Source: Phymorhynchus buccinoides
Lineage: Eukaryota > Mollusca > Gastropoda > Neogastropoda > Raphitomidae
Direction of reading: 5' to 3'
DNA length: 64,000 bases
Assembly: GCA_017654935.2 (NCBI GenBank)
Contig: CM065683.1
Span: 2,323,440 to 2,387,439, forward strand
In this document: positions 33,470 to 46,415 of the stretch, one piece after another
How positions within the stretch are numbered: the first letter of the stretch is position 1
How the letters are laid out: every line of letters begins with the position of its first letter
Notes under the pieces: generated by a model
What the model was told of the DNA's origin: nothing
The model's input: only the letters and a program-made list of their open reading frames with translations
The model's database searches: none
Made by a program: the position numbers and the translations under genes

Positions 33470-35275
33470 ATTTTTCTGAAAGCTTAGTCAGTGTACTCTG
33501 CAAATTTAATTGTTTGCCAAAAATAAAAAATCGGAGTGGCTACCATATCACCTTCTGTTATGCCTAATATACTGTGCAACGGGGTCTATTAAGTCACAGT
33601 GTCACATATAGGGTAGGGGTAAGTAAAAATCGTAGAAAGAAAATCGATTTATATTATTAAACCAATAATTTACTATTGTGACGATTAAGGAATATTAGTG
33701 CGATGATTTGTGGACTTCTGACAGCATGGCTTACTGAAATGTGTACAGTACTTCCGGTTTGTTTTGTCTACTGAACTATAAAGGCACAAATCAAAGAAAA
33801 AACACAGCAAAACCAATCTTTAACTGATAATGTTTAGTCTAAAACAGCAGCCATTAGTATTTAATAATGTTGATTTTTAAGCAGCCATGGACATCTTTGG
33901 TATTTGTACAACCTTTTCATGCCCAAAATTGTTCACTTCCGGTATGAACTTTCTGTTTTAGAGCTTTGATTTTGATTGGTTGTTAACTCATGCAACAAAG
34001 ACGACATAATTTACAGTCAGTTTAATAATTACAAAGACGCTTATTAAATTGATTTAATCAATATGATCATTCTTTTGTCCATTCTTCCATTAAAAATATG
34101 TCATGTACAAAATTAACGGTTTTAACGGTCACAAATGAAATTTCCATATTCTGAATATTTCAAGTACTATTTCACAGTAGTTTAGTTTTGTATTTTTGCT
34201 CAGACCTGATCCTCCTTACTTATTTGAAGGAGATGGCAATTTCAGTTAAAATTGAAAGTTAAATAACGGTCAAAAACAGTCAATAACTCTCCTTCAATCA
34301 AATCTCAATGAAATCTCTTTCATTCAAATCTAGTAAATTAAAAGAACTTTTTTAATACAGTCTCCTCGCTGAAGTGTAGAAGTCGAACACAATATTATTT
34401 TCCATCTACGTTCTTCCAATGATTCTGTTAATGGGCTTTTTAGGCGAAGTTATTGTCATTAGCACTTGACACAGTGCTTCATTTGAAGGCTCTTTCTAAG
34501 CAATGTCAAACTCACTCTCTTTTGCACAGCAAAAAATAAATTATTGCCTTCTATTGATAAAGTAAAGTGCTATAAGCGAGTAGAGTGGTCACCAGTGGGG
34601 CGACCAGAAGCGCTCATTCAGTAATTAAAGATTATAAACATGTTTAAAAATAAAAATGGAATATTTTAATTATCAGATTTCTCAGAAATGATGGCACCTA
34701 TTTTAAAGCAATTTGGTTAGACACATTTTAAATGCGACCTTTAATTTTAAAGATTCAGAAGAGTAGACCTCATTGCGATCATTTAATTATATCCAACACT
34801 ATCTACATCTGGGTTCCCCTCCGTTACATACGTTATTATGTCTCATGAGCTGAACGGCGAATGACGGAACATTTCTTAGTGCTGAATATTTCACGAAATA
34901 TCTTCACAATGTTAACCATTTCGGGTCCTCAGTTGCCAAAGTGCATTAAGTATTTGAATGCCAATTTACTGTCAAAATGAACAAAAAAAACCGATTATAT
35001 TTAACCCATGATAATAAGAAAAATTCTTTCGTAGCTGAAGTATGATTTCTTGCTAGCAGGCCTATTGGTGTGTCTGCCAACGAGAACCCTTTTGCAAGAG
35101 TGAATGCCCTTGGAGGGTGGGGGAAGCTTTCCGTTACTGTCTTTGCTTTCTGACTCAGACAGGGGGATAAATCTCGCCAATAAACCCCTATTGGATGCCA
35201 CTCTAAATGTCTGCCTTTCTCAAGAGTGAATGCCCTGTGTCAGTACTGACTCAGCAAGAGCCAATCTACTCTCAC
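33470..35275. other. AT-rich noncoding stretch (contig C copy of 6330-8090)
   Basis: Aligns throughout with contig B. Its first 350 bp carries many single-base insertions. It ends with the partial direct duplication at about 35093-35275. No gene. Confidence 0.6.
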
Positions 35276-35352
35276 TGTCAAGGCATTAATAACCCTAGTT
35301 GCAAAGGAGTACCTCTACTTCTCTGCCTCAGTCTCTCGGTATTGGTCTGTCT

Positions 35353-35449
35353 GTTTTTCTCTCTATCTCTCTCCCTCTGCTGTCTGTCTCTGTCTCTTGC
35401 TCTCTCTCTCTCTCTCTTAATCTCTCTTCTCTCTCTCTCTCTCTCTCCG

Positions 35450-35481
<32 letters not shown>

Positions 35482-37030
35482 CATTCTCTCTTTGCTCTCT
35501 CTCAAGCTCTCCGTTTCGATCTTTGCTCTCTCTCTTCTTTCCTTTACACCTTCCGCCTCTTTCTCCCTCAGCTTTCCGTGTCTGTCTTTGCCTGTCTCCC
35601 TGTACTATTTCTTTCTCTGCACCACCACTCTCATTCCCCTCCTCATTACTCCCTCTCCTATTTTCTTCTTCTTCGCTTCTTCTTCTTTTCTTACTCAAAT
35701 GTTCTGTCTTCCCTGCATGCTTACTTATATTCTGTCCCTTTACCTCCCATTAATTTTGTTACTTGTCTATATATACAACGCTGAGTTCATTATGTATCTG
35801 TTTATATTGATAATGTGTGTTCCTTTTCTTTTGATTGCATGTTGTTCTCGTTTATTTAATTCTTTGTTTTTAGTTGTCTTTTCTTTCTTTATTTTTTTTT
35901 CTCTCGAAGATTGGATGACACAAAAACATTGTATGATTATTCTGTTATCCTCAGAAGAAACAAATCATTCATTTATTCATTCATTCTTTCATTCATTTAT
36001 TTATTCATTAATTCTTTCATTCATTCATTCATTCATTTGGATTCATCATTCATTCATTCATTTCTTTCATTCAATTCTCTGAATGATGTCAGATATTCGG
36101 GTATTGCTCCTGTGTATGAGTAGCTCTGTCATTCTCTAGTCTGTCTCCCGATCTCTGTCTCCCTGTATTTCTCTCTCCCTGTCTGTCTCTGTCCATGTCT
36201 TATCTCTCTCTCACTCTGTCTGTCTCTTCTCGTGTCTTGTCTCTCCCTCTCTGACTCTAAACTCTTTTTAGCCTTCTCCTAAATTAAAGTCTTCAGTGCT
36301 CGCTCTCTCTCTCGCTCGTATCTCTCTCCTCTCTCTCTCTCTCTACTCCTCTTCCTCTCTCTCTCCTCTTCTCCTCTCCTCTCTCTCTCTCTCCATTTTT
36401 GCTTGATACAAAAACGTATGTACAAATACTGTTATAGTTTAAACTGGTTTTATCGTTAAAGAAAAAAGGAACGTCTTGTGAAATGCAAAATTGTTGAATG
36501 TCATGGTTACTTAATGTCTGCCCAAACGCAAGAATATCAAATTTACACCAGTCCACTTTATGCACTATAATGTAAACAATGTAATGTGTTCAGATAAAGA
36601 GAGATCCAGCTAATGACGAGACTCCACGTTGATGCCTCATCATTGTTGCCCCTTACGCACACTTCCTCTTCTAACACCAACCTCCACAAACCACAATTCC
36701 ATCAGTCACGTTGATAACATAAAAGAGCGCACACGCCTGTGTTGTGTGTGTGTGTGTGGGAATGTGTGTGTGTGTGTGTGGTGGGTGGTGTTCACATGTA
36801 TTGACTAAAGTAAAGGTTTGATGCATGCTATAATATGCCCCACCTGACTCTAGATTACATCTCCCTCAGTCGTCTGTCTGTCTCTCTCTCTCTCTCGCTC
36901 CTCTCTCTCCTCTCTCTCTCCTTTCTCCTCTGACTATTTTTCAGTATTACTCTTCTCTCTACTCTTGCTTTCTCTCTCTCTCTATCTCTCTCCTCTCTCT
37001 CTTTCCTATCTCTCTCTCTCTCTCTCTCTC
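35353..37030. repeat. CT-, ATTC- and GT-rich low-complexity region (contig C)
   Basis: Degenerate CT tracts (35353-35540, 36150-36395, 36865-37030), an ATTC tract (35966-36075) and a GT tract (36738-36782). All ORFs across it are compositional. About 36400-36735 is unique sequence matching contig B 9170-9500. Confidence 0.85.
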
Positions 37031-37206
37031 TAAAAAAATCGGGACTTTGGTGTTTTTGCGCTGCATCCTGGCATTGCCTCCGGTATTGTTCTACCATCTT
37101 CCCAGTCTCCAATAGCCTCACATGGCCAAAAGGCCGAAGAGGGCGTCCAACCCACTTTTCACTTCATCATCCAGCTTATTGGTGAACTACCTCCCCAGTT
37201 TTGAAA

Positions 37207-37242
<36 letters not shown>

Positions 37243-37503
37243 GCTCGCTCCTGTGTAACACGTCGAAAATGCGTTCGCGTGCGCGCGTGTATGGTGTGTG
37301 TGTGCGCGTGCGCGCGTGCGTACTTGTGCGTAGCGAGCGATACTGCGCGTGTGTGTAGGCTTAGAAAGTCCAAAATAAAGTATACTTAATGAATTGCACA
37401 CATAAAAGTGATAAATACGCAGTTTTTCTCACCTCATTAATTCATTCAGTGTCCTAATCTTTCCTTGACATTGTAGTGAATCCTCACTCCCCCCCTTCTC
37501 TCT

Positions 37504-37539
<36 letters not shown>

Positions 37540-37591
37540 CTCTCCCTCTCTCTCTCTTCCCTCTCTCTCTATCCCTCTCTCCCCCTCTCTT

Positions 37592-37915
37592 TTGTCTGGA
37601 GATGCACTGCCTCGCCTGTCCTTGGTGGGGGCTGCTGGATGCGTTCTGGTTTATGAGTTGGTGTTTTTTTTTTCCGGTGGGCTCTGCAGCCATGAACCAT
37701 GTGCAGGTACACCCATGGGAATATTTCGCAAGGACTCCTTTGCATCGCATTGGATGGAGCTATGTGCCTCTGTATACCTAATGAATGCCTGCTCACCAGT
37801 AACACACGGACTTTCAGGGCTGGAGCAGGGCTGCTCTCATGTTGATAGGGCAGGTGTGGTTGGTGCATATCTGGGTCCTATCAGCACCTTCGGTGTTTAT
37901 TTTTCATTTCTTTGT
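37592..37915 (+). other. Contig C copy of the unrecognised block at 10593-10920
   Basis: Open in the same frame as contig B, with a handful of substitutions and one 6-bp difference near 37800. Function unknown; not called as a gene. Confidence 0.3.
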
Positions 37916-38019
37916 ACTTTTTATTCTCTGTCTGTCTGTCTTTCAGATGTTTGTCTGTCTCTCTCTCTCTCAGTCTCTGCCTGTCTGTGTGTGTGTTATC
38001 TCTCTCTCTGTCTCTCGCC

Positions 38020-39550
38020 TCTGGTATTATTATATCATTACAATTGTTCCACTCCCAAGATGTCTGAATCTCTATTTTTAGTTATAATACATGATAAAAG
38101 GAACCAAGTGGATGAGAGCATTCTTTTAACGTGTCTTAATGTTTAATCGATAATGTTGAATTGAATAGAGATAGAGAACTATAATGAAACGCTTTGTGGT
38201 GTTCTTTCGTCCATGTATTTTTAAAAAAAATTGCAATACAAATCGTTTTCAGCGGTTCTCAAGATTTTCTTTATAAAAAAGAAAAAATAATCTATTTTTT
38301 AGGGCAGTTACAACCAGTTAAAACTGGGTCGTTCAATTGAATTGAGTCAATGGTCATCAAATGCTTGAGGAAAAAGCCGAAGACATTATTTGCATTTTGA
38401 AAACGCAATAAGTATATGTCCATTAGTTTAAGATATGGCAATTTAAAGATATTTAAGAAAATTCTAACGGTTTTAACGGTTATCTTGAAAGAAAATTAGT
38501 ACTTTATAACGAAACGTTACAGTCATTCAATGGCACAATCTAGATTAGTAAACAGGTTTTTAATATTATGATTAAATTACAAAGAGAAAGCCCAAAACAC
38601 TATATTGGTAGTTTAATCCGTAAACAACGGTTATTTACAGACATATTATACCTAGCTATTATCTGAGATAAAGAGCATCATCCTTGATACATTGAACTAG
38701 TCACTCTCTGTTTGCATTTTATCATAAGCAGTTGAAGAGTTGTTGCTGAATAGGAATAAAAAAAAAAAAAACAAAAAAAAAAACAAAAAAAAAAAAAACA
38801 AAAGACGCTTTTGGTCTCTCAGACTTGGTACAAAAGCCCACACCCCAATTCTAAAGTACTGCCTCCCTTATATGGCTTGTCACAGATGAACAAGAATATG
38901 GTGAATGACATCTATTATAACAGCAAAGGCGAAAAGAACAAAAAACAAAACAATAAACCACAGTTTTATGGAGTTTTTTGAAATTAAAAATACCCTCAGT
39001 CATCTTAAACTCAAATACAGACGCCAAACAAGGAAATCTCGATTTAACCACCCCTCTTTCTATTATCAAGACTTTCTAAATATTGAAGGGTACAAAGTAC
39101 CTTTGTTTGGTGTCTGCTGGTAGTTTGATTCGTTATTTACATAACGGAAGAGAAAAAACAAAAATAAGAAGAAAATCGAATTTTTTACGGTTATCTAACT
39201 ACCCCTACCCTCAAAATGAAAATACAGACGCCAAAGAAGGAAAAATAGGTCATAAAAACCCTTCTAGACATGTGTAGCCCTCATTTTAAAAAAAGGCAAA
39301 CATCCGGCTTTCGATTTTAATCATAAAAACGCTTCAGAAAATCATAGTGGCCATCCCCCCCCCCCGGCGGGGTGAGGGTTCACTTCTATGGCATTGAGGT
39401 CTATAAGTGATGAATGAATTATCAAATATAAAAGTAATCAATGCGTTTACATTACAACAAAAACGACAATACTAACTTTACGCAGAATATACCTAAAAAG
39501 TCAAGTTTCGATTTACTAAATGCAGTGATAAAGAACAAAATACAGTCCAT
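38020..39550. other. AT-rich noncoding stretch (contig C copy of 11025-12440)
   Basis: Same direct repeats as contig B (AATACAGACGCCAAA near 39015 and 39221). A run of A14-A15 blocks separated by C at 38759-38805 is absent from contig B, where only AATAGATAAAAAG is present. Confidence 0.6.
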
Positions 39551-39554
39551 GTAT

Positions 39555-40405
39555 TTATAATATTCCTCTTTGCCTTCTATTCACAGCATGAAACACATAT
39601 CTGGAGACTTCATATATGTGATGATCATTATCTGCTTTCAAAAGGACTTGAACAGGCAAATGGTTACTATCTTTAAGAAACTTGTTTCTGAGATCTTGAA
39701 ACTGAGGACATTTCAATAAAAAATGTAGTTCATTTTCAATTTGATTACTACAAAATGGACACGTCTTTTCTTTATCAACTGAACTATAACTATGAACATT
39801 GTTATTTAGAGGCAGAACATTGAATCGTACTTGAGTTATAGCAACACGAAAACAATACAAGCTTATATTGGAGATATATATCTATCTTTTTGAAAAATAA
39901 TCTTGAAATCTCTACAAATGTCATATCTTTGTCGGTCTCTAATGGTACCAGACCATTCCTGGATAAACATGTCAATAAATCGCTGTTTAAATATATTTAG
40001 AAAAGACTTTACATCACCAACCCCTTGCTGTAACCAAACAAAGTTAAAACCTGTCATACACAGAATCTCTCTAATCTTAGAAACCCAACATTGCCTACCA
40101 AATCTATCTAATTCTAACAACATCAAATACGCTTTGCATGGCAATATATCAACATCCATTTGAAGTAATCAAAACCAGAATCAGAAAGAAGCAACACTAG
40201 AATTAACGTAAAGTAGATACCTGCCTAAATCCCCATAAACCATTTTGTTAGGAGTTTTGCTTGGAACACCGAGAAACCTTTTACAGGCTAGCATATGTAC
40301 TCTTTCTATATGTTCTAACCTATTTAGCCCCCAAATTTCAGATGCGTATAGTAAAATAGTCTGGATTTTTAAAAATCGAAAATTTAAAAACAATGTTGTT
40401 ACATT
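39555..40405 (-). mobile_element. Second copy of the LINE reverse transcriptase C-terminus, frameshifted
   Basis: The same fragment as 12445-13296 but split into three frames (40405-40181, 40159-39863, 39860-39555) by indels near 40175 and 39862. The zinc motif is kept as CPFCSNQIENELHFLLKC. Truncated at a degenerate (GA)n (40422-40535), as in contig B. Confidence 0.85.
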
Positions 40406-40531
40406 CATATCCTTATATTTGTTGAGAGAGAGAGAGACGAGAGAGAGACGAGAGAGACGAGAGAGACGACGAGAGAGAGAGACAAAAAGTCTGAGAGAGA
40501 GAGAGACAGAGAGAGAGACAGAGAGAGGACA

Positions 40532-40606
40532 GAGAGTATAATATGGTGTGTATACAATTCTGTATTTTCCTGTTAAACTTGTGAGTAGCCCTATGGTTTT
40601 ACAAAA
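40532..40606. repeat. 70-bp dispersed sequence (contig C)
   Basis: Copy of 13408-13478. The other contig C copy of the family lies at about 33128-33204, and the contig D copy at about 62988-63066. Confidence 0.8.
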
Positions 40607-40671
40607 TAATATTTTTTGGCTTTTCAGCACACAAGTGTACGTCTTATGAAAGTTCAACTGTTAAAGTTTAG

Positions 40672-40672
<1 letters not shown>

Positions 40673-40712
<40 letters not shown>

Positions 40713-40842
40713 GCGCGCGCGCACGCACACACACACATGGACCCACGCACGAACACGCACGCATGCACGAACACGCAAGCACGCGCACGCACGCACACGC
40801 ACAAGCACACGCACACACACACACACACACGCGCGCGCGCGC
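40673..40842. repeat. (CA)n / CGCA compound microsatellite (contig C)
   Basis: Equivalent to 13543-13712 with a shorter first CA tract and one extra CACAAGCA variation. Confidence 0.9.
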
Positions 40843-41616
40843 CGTCTAATATCACGGTTAGTGGACAGACGTTAACATTAAATGAATGCCACACATACGC
40901 ACACTTCTTACAGACTGCGGTTTTAACCAGCTATTCAGAGGACCTCATAAATAATTGACTAAGCACAAAACCAATTATATTTTTGTGATCCTTTTGGGCT
41001 GCTAAGTAATTATATGTATTGAATATCTTGGACCTGTTATAGCTTAGAAATGAGCTCAACAAAACTTTTCTTCGTCTTTCTGAGGACACACACCATTCAT
41101 AACTTTAAAAGTGTATATAAAGACACACACGATGCAGAACTTTCATAGGACATAGTGAGAACACACACTATGCAGATTTATTTTCTGCTAAACAGTGGTC
41201 TGGCACACAGAACATACATAGGATAGTAAATACACACACACACATAGCACAGAAACTAGAATATGACTCAACATTACTGAAATAGAACTAAAAAAACAAA
41301 AACAATTGCAAAATGTGCGGGGGAGGGGGGGGGGGGGGGCGGTGGGGGGCCGGGATCGGTCATTGTCAATAATAACATTCTAGGCAAGGGTGGGGGCGGG
41401 GGTGGGGGGGGGCTCTCATCTTTAAAGGGTAGGTTTCAAAGAAGTCTGGAAACCGGGTTTTAACTGGAATAACATATTAAGCTTAGCAGAGAGGGTGGGA
41501 GGGGCAGGGGAGGGAAGGTAGAAAGTTGTGGTGAGTGTCCGAGCGTGTGTGGGCGAAAACGTTTGTGCGTTGGCAGCAGCAAGCTCAAGCAGCGCTTACA
41601 TAAAAAGAGAAAAATA
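40843..41616. other. Noncoding stretch with irregular G-rich block
   Basis: Copy of 13713-14464. The poly(G) is replaced by G-rich, interrupted sequence at 41319-41348 plus a second block at 41388-41412 that contig B lacks. No gene. Confidence 0.5.
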
Positions 41617-42160
41617 ATGGAGTTTCGCTTGAAGGACTTCGCAAAAGAATTACCCACGACCTGCTAGAAGAAAAGTTGGATGATGAGCGGCTTACATCCC
41701 TCACGATCGTTGACTTAATATGACCGAAGCGACATGGGACCCTACGCCTCAAGCGTGGACCATCAGGTGGAACTCAGGGTGATGGTGCGTGGCCTTCAGC
41801 AGCAGATGGCGGAGGGCCCCTGGTGTGTCCTGCACCCTTGAGTCAACGACGGGACGCCCTTGGGACAAGCTGCTGGGTACAGATGTCCTGCAGGACGGCG
41901 GGGTGGCAACGTAGCGGCAGCAGGTGAGGACCCTACCTCCATCCTTGTTGACTTGTTCGGTAGCTTGGCAGCGAAGAGGAGGTGGGACAGGAGGTGGTGT
42001 TACATGAAGATAACTTCTAAACCAAACTGGACCAGGTCTCTTCCTTACCATGGATTGTGGCCAACAGCCGCCATCATGGCCCAGCTGATGAGCCAGCCCG
42101 GCTCGGACGCAGCGGTCTTTACCGCTCATAGGAAAGAGACACATTTTTCTTCACTAGATA
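41617..42160 (+). pseudogene. SAM-like and VANSR-motif ORF remnants (contig C copy)
   Basis: Counterpart of 14465-15000. The start codon and MEFR are present, but indels break the frame within the first 20 codons and repeatedly afterwards, and no long frame survives. Confidence 0.4.
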
Positions 42161-42904
42161 GAAAGAAACTTTTTTTTTAAATAAAACTTTTGCTGTTAAC
42201 ATTTTCACATGCTTATTGTTGTTTAGTCTTTCAACAAATTCCCGTTCTTCTATGTTTAACCATCGGCTGATACATTTCTTTTTAGCAAACATAGCAGTTG
42301 AAACTTCTAACTTCTTGCTTATTTTTCATGCAGTCTATCACGCTGCAAAGGCATTCACCCTGCACGGGATTTCGACTGTCAACTGATAAACTTGCCCACT
42401 TGGTATGAAGACATGGCTGCTGTGCTATGTCTGTATACGATGTCGGAGCCAGTAAATTAACAAGTCGTTCTGACTCTACGGATTGGTCTGCTTCACAATG
42501 TCTAAAGAATTAACTTGCAACGTTTCACACATTGATTTCAAAATTGACATAGAAAAATCGGTAGCGCAGACTTGCAGTCTAAATGGTATGCCGGGGGAAG
42601 CTTTGCGCCCTGTTGTCAACTGGGGGGGCCCAAAAATAGATTACAGGGCCAGGTCTGCAAGTTTCATTTAAAGGGAACAAGCTGGTCCTTGCCATCAAAT
42701 TGACCCGCACTTGTGAATGGGTACACAGCCGATGAGGTTTAACCGAGGCGTGCGTATACCGCTACACCTATCTGTATGTTAAAAGAATGGGACTTTACTG
42801 GAGTTGCCTGCCCTCTGGGCATTTGCCTTCCAGTATTAGTTCCAACCATCTTTGTATATACAAATGTCCAATGTGTCGTTCCAGACGAGAGGACGTTAAG
42901 CAAT
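42161..42904. other. Noncoding stretch including the dispersed 200-bp repeat (contig C)
   Basis: Copy of 15001-15755; the dispersed repeat occupies about 42722-42912. Many 1-bp indels relative to contig B. Confidence 0.5.
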
Positions 42905-44618
42905 ATTTTCATCCTGCCATCAAGATCAAATGTCTCCTGTTAATGACAAGATGGTAAAAAATCATTGACAGTTTTTGTCCTGTTTAGCAGGACGTGAAGA
43001 GCAACAACTTCTTGCGGATTTCCCTCAAACAGAGGGAGTAAACATCGTTAATGTAGCGATTCCAGTACTTTGAATTTCAGCACGTAGGGTCTTCTCTTTC
43101 TGTTTCAAGAGGGAGCAGAATCAAACAATCGAATTGGGTTTGCATTAATCGCAGTGAACTCGTTTCAAACCAAAGTCACTGTAAATCCCCAGCTTGTCTA
43201 TGATCATATCCTTCACAAGACCTTCGCATTCTTCCCATGTTTCTTACTCATGGGATAGAATTCCATGGATGATAATGTTGTTTCTTTTTTACCTACCTTC
43301 GAGGTCATCAACCTTTTTCTCCAGGTCATCCACCTTCTCAGTAAGGCTCTTGTTTTTGTCCCTTAAAGTTTTCTTTTTCTTTTTCAGATCTACAAACTCC
43401 TTTTTTAGTTTGCTAAGCTCACCTTTAAAATTGGAGAAAGAGTCCTTGAGCATTTGCAGATCACCACTCATTTTTGTCAAATTTGTTGTCAAATTTGTTA
43501 CTGAGTAACTGAGTAACAAATTTGTGCCTGAGGAAGGGGGCGGTTTCACAAGGGCTAATGTTATGTAGCCTGAGGAAGGGGGCCGTTTCACAAGGGCTAA
43601 CGTTACGTAGCCTGAGGAAGGGGGCCGTTTCACAAGGGCTAACGTATAACGTAGCCTGAGGAAGGCGGTCGTTTCACAAGGGCTAACGCTACGTAGCCTG
43701 AGGGAAGGGGGCCGTTTTCACAAGGGCTAACGTTACGTAGCCTGAGGAAGGGGGCCGTTTCACAAGGGGGGGGGGCTTTTTTTTTTGTTAACGCTATGTA
43801 GCATGAGGAGGGGGGCCGTTTCACAAGGGCTAATGTTATGTAGCCTGAGCAAGAGGGCCGTTTCACAAGGGCTAACGTTATGCTGCGCTCGGCAAGGAGG
43901 CCCGTTTCACAAGGGCTAATGTTTTTTAACGCGGTAGCGTGGAGCGCAAAATCGGCAAAAACGGTACTAAGAAACACCTCTGTTGCCGACGTTTGCCAAA
44001 AACGTTCTGTGGCTACTCCCAAAGTATCTCTTGACGAACTATCACGTGACTTGCATGGGGTAAATACATTTCTTCTTGCTGATTGGCCCATTAAGGTTTG
44101 CTTTAAAACAAAAATTTTTTTTGACTTATCAGACAAGAGTTTGTAATATTTTTCTCCGCAAACATTTTCTAAAGCGTTTCTTAGACCCCTTCTAGCGTAA
44201 CAGTTAAGCGCGCGGCGACAACCATCGTCTAGAGAAACGCGACCAAGACATTGAGGAAGAGTCTTTTCAGTTGGTCCTCGGATACAGAATTTGGTCTGTC
44301 ATTTTCAGAGGCAGATTTTGATCGTTCGGTGCTGTCACCACGTGCAACACCACCTGCAGTGGCCAGACGAGTTTGTCTCAAGGAATCGGGCTTGGGAGGT
44401 CCTGGGTTCATCTCCACATCTCCACACTGGTGGATCATGTTCCCAAAATACAGGAGGAAGAGCAACAAACACAGGGTAACACCGTCTGCATGACCACTTG
44501 GCCTCAATACAGTACATTTCATGGCGACCTTAAATTTTGCCCGTTTGGTCATGAACGAAATGAATACCAGCAAGAAACGTCCACACACTGACCTGAAAAC
44601 CAGTGGAACACATGGCAT
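42905..44618 (-). mobile_element. Second copy of the 2A-bearing LINE ORF1 remnant
   Basis: From 44618 the first 120 or so codons are the same as in contig B, including the hydrophobic leader and DVEMNPGP (44397-44420). An indel near 44262 then changes the frame. The coiled coil (43289-43500) is identical to contig B. The 42-bp array between them (43526-43920) is disrupted by indels and by a G10-C-T10 insertion at about 43769-43789. The RRM/C-terminal part (43286-42905) has further indels. The pattern (perfect coiled coil, perfect 2A, ragged array) fits local consensus failure over repeats. Confidence 0.7.
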
Positions 44619-44697
44619 GGGGTTTTAGGACTACCGTTTGAACAGTCTGTGATCAACACACTTTCTTGGTCCAGAGATAAACCCAAGAGCGGACATA

Positions 44698-44770
44698 GAG
44701 AGACAGACAGACAGGCAGACAGACAGATAGTCAGTCAGTCAGATAGTCAGTCAGACAGACAGACAAGCAG
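44698..44770. repeat. (GACA)n/(GTCA)n repeat (contig C)
   Basis: Same composition as 17480-17560. Confidence 0.9.
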
Positions 44771-45742
44771 ATGGGCATATTTTCTGTGTGTAGACGTGTA
44801 TGTGTGTGGGAATATATTGTGATATAATTTTTATCAAAATAGCATCATAAAGTAAATAATTGTTCCCCAGCACATTACCAACTTTTCAAGTGATATAATG
44901 GATCTTTACTAAGAACATGTAGTAGAGGCCCCTGCCATCTTGGTCCGACTGTCCCTAAGAGAGGATGCTTCTTTTACCCCTCATAAAATCGTCAATATTT
45001 ATTTTCTGATGAAAACTAAAACAACATCTCGGCATTATGCTTTAATAAACAATTTCTGTTCATAACCATGTATAAAAACTTTTGAAAAACCCCATTGTGA
45101 GCCATGTTTCAAGGTACACCTCGACAGTATTCCGCACACTTATAAAACATCCCTCCACCAAACACAGTAAGACCAAATATCAAAACAAACTGGTTATATG
45201 GGACAGTGACAACACCACTTCTTGCTTTAAAAAGAAAAATCTGGGCTATCATCTAAAATAAGCGAGAAATCTGAATTTTACTTAGCGTCCCTAAAAAGGG
45301 ACAGCGGGATAATATGGGTTAATGTTTATATGTAGATTTAATCAATGTTTACATTTTATTTATTGGACGATGTTAAATGTGTTCGTTGTTTCCTCTGTGA
45401 TCTTTGATTTATATATAATGTATGTTTTAGTACTGTTTGTTTATCGAGCCTGTGAACGTGCTTTGTAATTTCCTAAGGGATTATTAAAGTTATTGATTGA
45501 TTGATTGATGATTGATTGATTGATGATTGATTGATGATTGATTGATTGATTGATGATTAATTAATGGATTGATTGATGTTGGATAATGTATTTAATTGAT
45601 TGATGAAAGATTGTGTGTGCATAATCTTGTGTGCCTGTCTTTTCTAGATTTTCATTTTATTGACCTGGTTGATAATTTTTAAAATAAACTATTCAGCCTC
45701 AACTGTTCAGTCTTCAAGTTGTTGGATGCAAGATGGTCAACG
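44771..45742. other. Noncoding stretch ending in the ATTG-tailed 3' end (contig C)
   Basis: Copy of 17561-18519. The ATTG tract at 45493-45560 has lost its strict 4-bp phase in several places. No gene. Confidence 0.5.
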
Positions 45743-46415
45743 GGGCGAGTTCGTAATGGTCGACTTAGCTCATTGGGCGAGTTGGTCGTGGTACGAGGCG
45801 AGGGATATACTGGGGGGTGTTGGTCAATGGGGCGAGTTGGTAATTGGGGCGAGTTGGTCGTGGTACGAGGGATATACTGGGGGGTGTTGGCAATGGGACG
45901 AATTGGTCGTGGTACGAGGGATATACTGGGGGGTGTTGGTAATGGGACGAGTTGGTAATGGGGCGAGTTGGTAATGGGGCGAGTTGGTAATGGGACGAGT
46001 TGGTCGTGGTACGAGGGATATACTGTGGGGTGTTGGTAATGGGACGAGTTGGTAATGGGACGAGTTGGTCGTGGTACGAGGGATATACTGCGGCGAGTGG
46101 GGAATGGGGCGAGTTGGGAATGGGGCGAGTTGGTAATGGGACGAGTTGGCAATGGGACGAGTTGGCAATGGGACGAGTTGGCAATGGGACGAGTTGGCAA
46201 TGGGGCGAGTTGGTAATGGGGCGAGTTGGTAATGGGACGAGTTGGTGTATGGGGCGAGTTGGTAATGGGACGAGTTGGTAATGGGACGAGTTGATAATGG
46301 GACGAGTTGGTAATGGGACGAGTTGGTAATGGGACGAGTTGGTAATGGGACGCGAGTTTATAATGGGACGAGTTGGTAATGGAGACGCGAGTTAGTAATG
46401 GGACGAGAGATGGTT
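45743..46415. repeat. 16-bp VNTR (contig C)
   Basis: Same units as 18520-19190. It has more GGCAATGGGACGAGTT units (46145-46200), absent in that number from contig B, plus a few units with extra bases. Overall length is similar (about 670 bp) but the internal order differs. Confidence 0.95.
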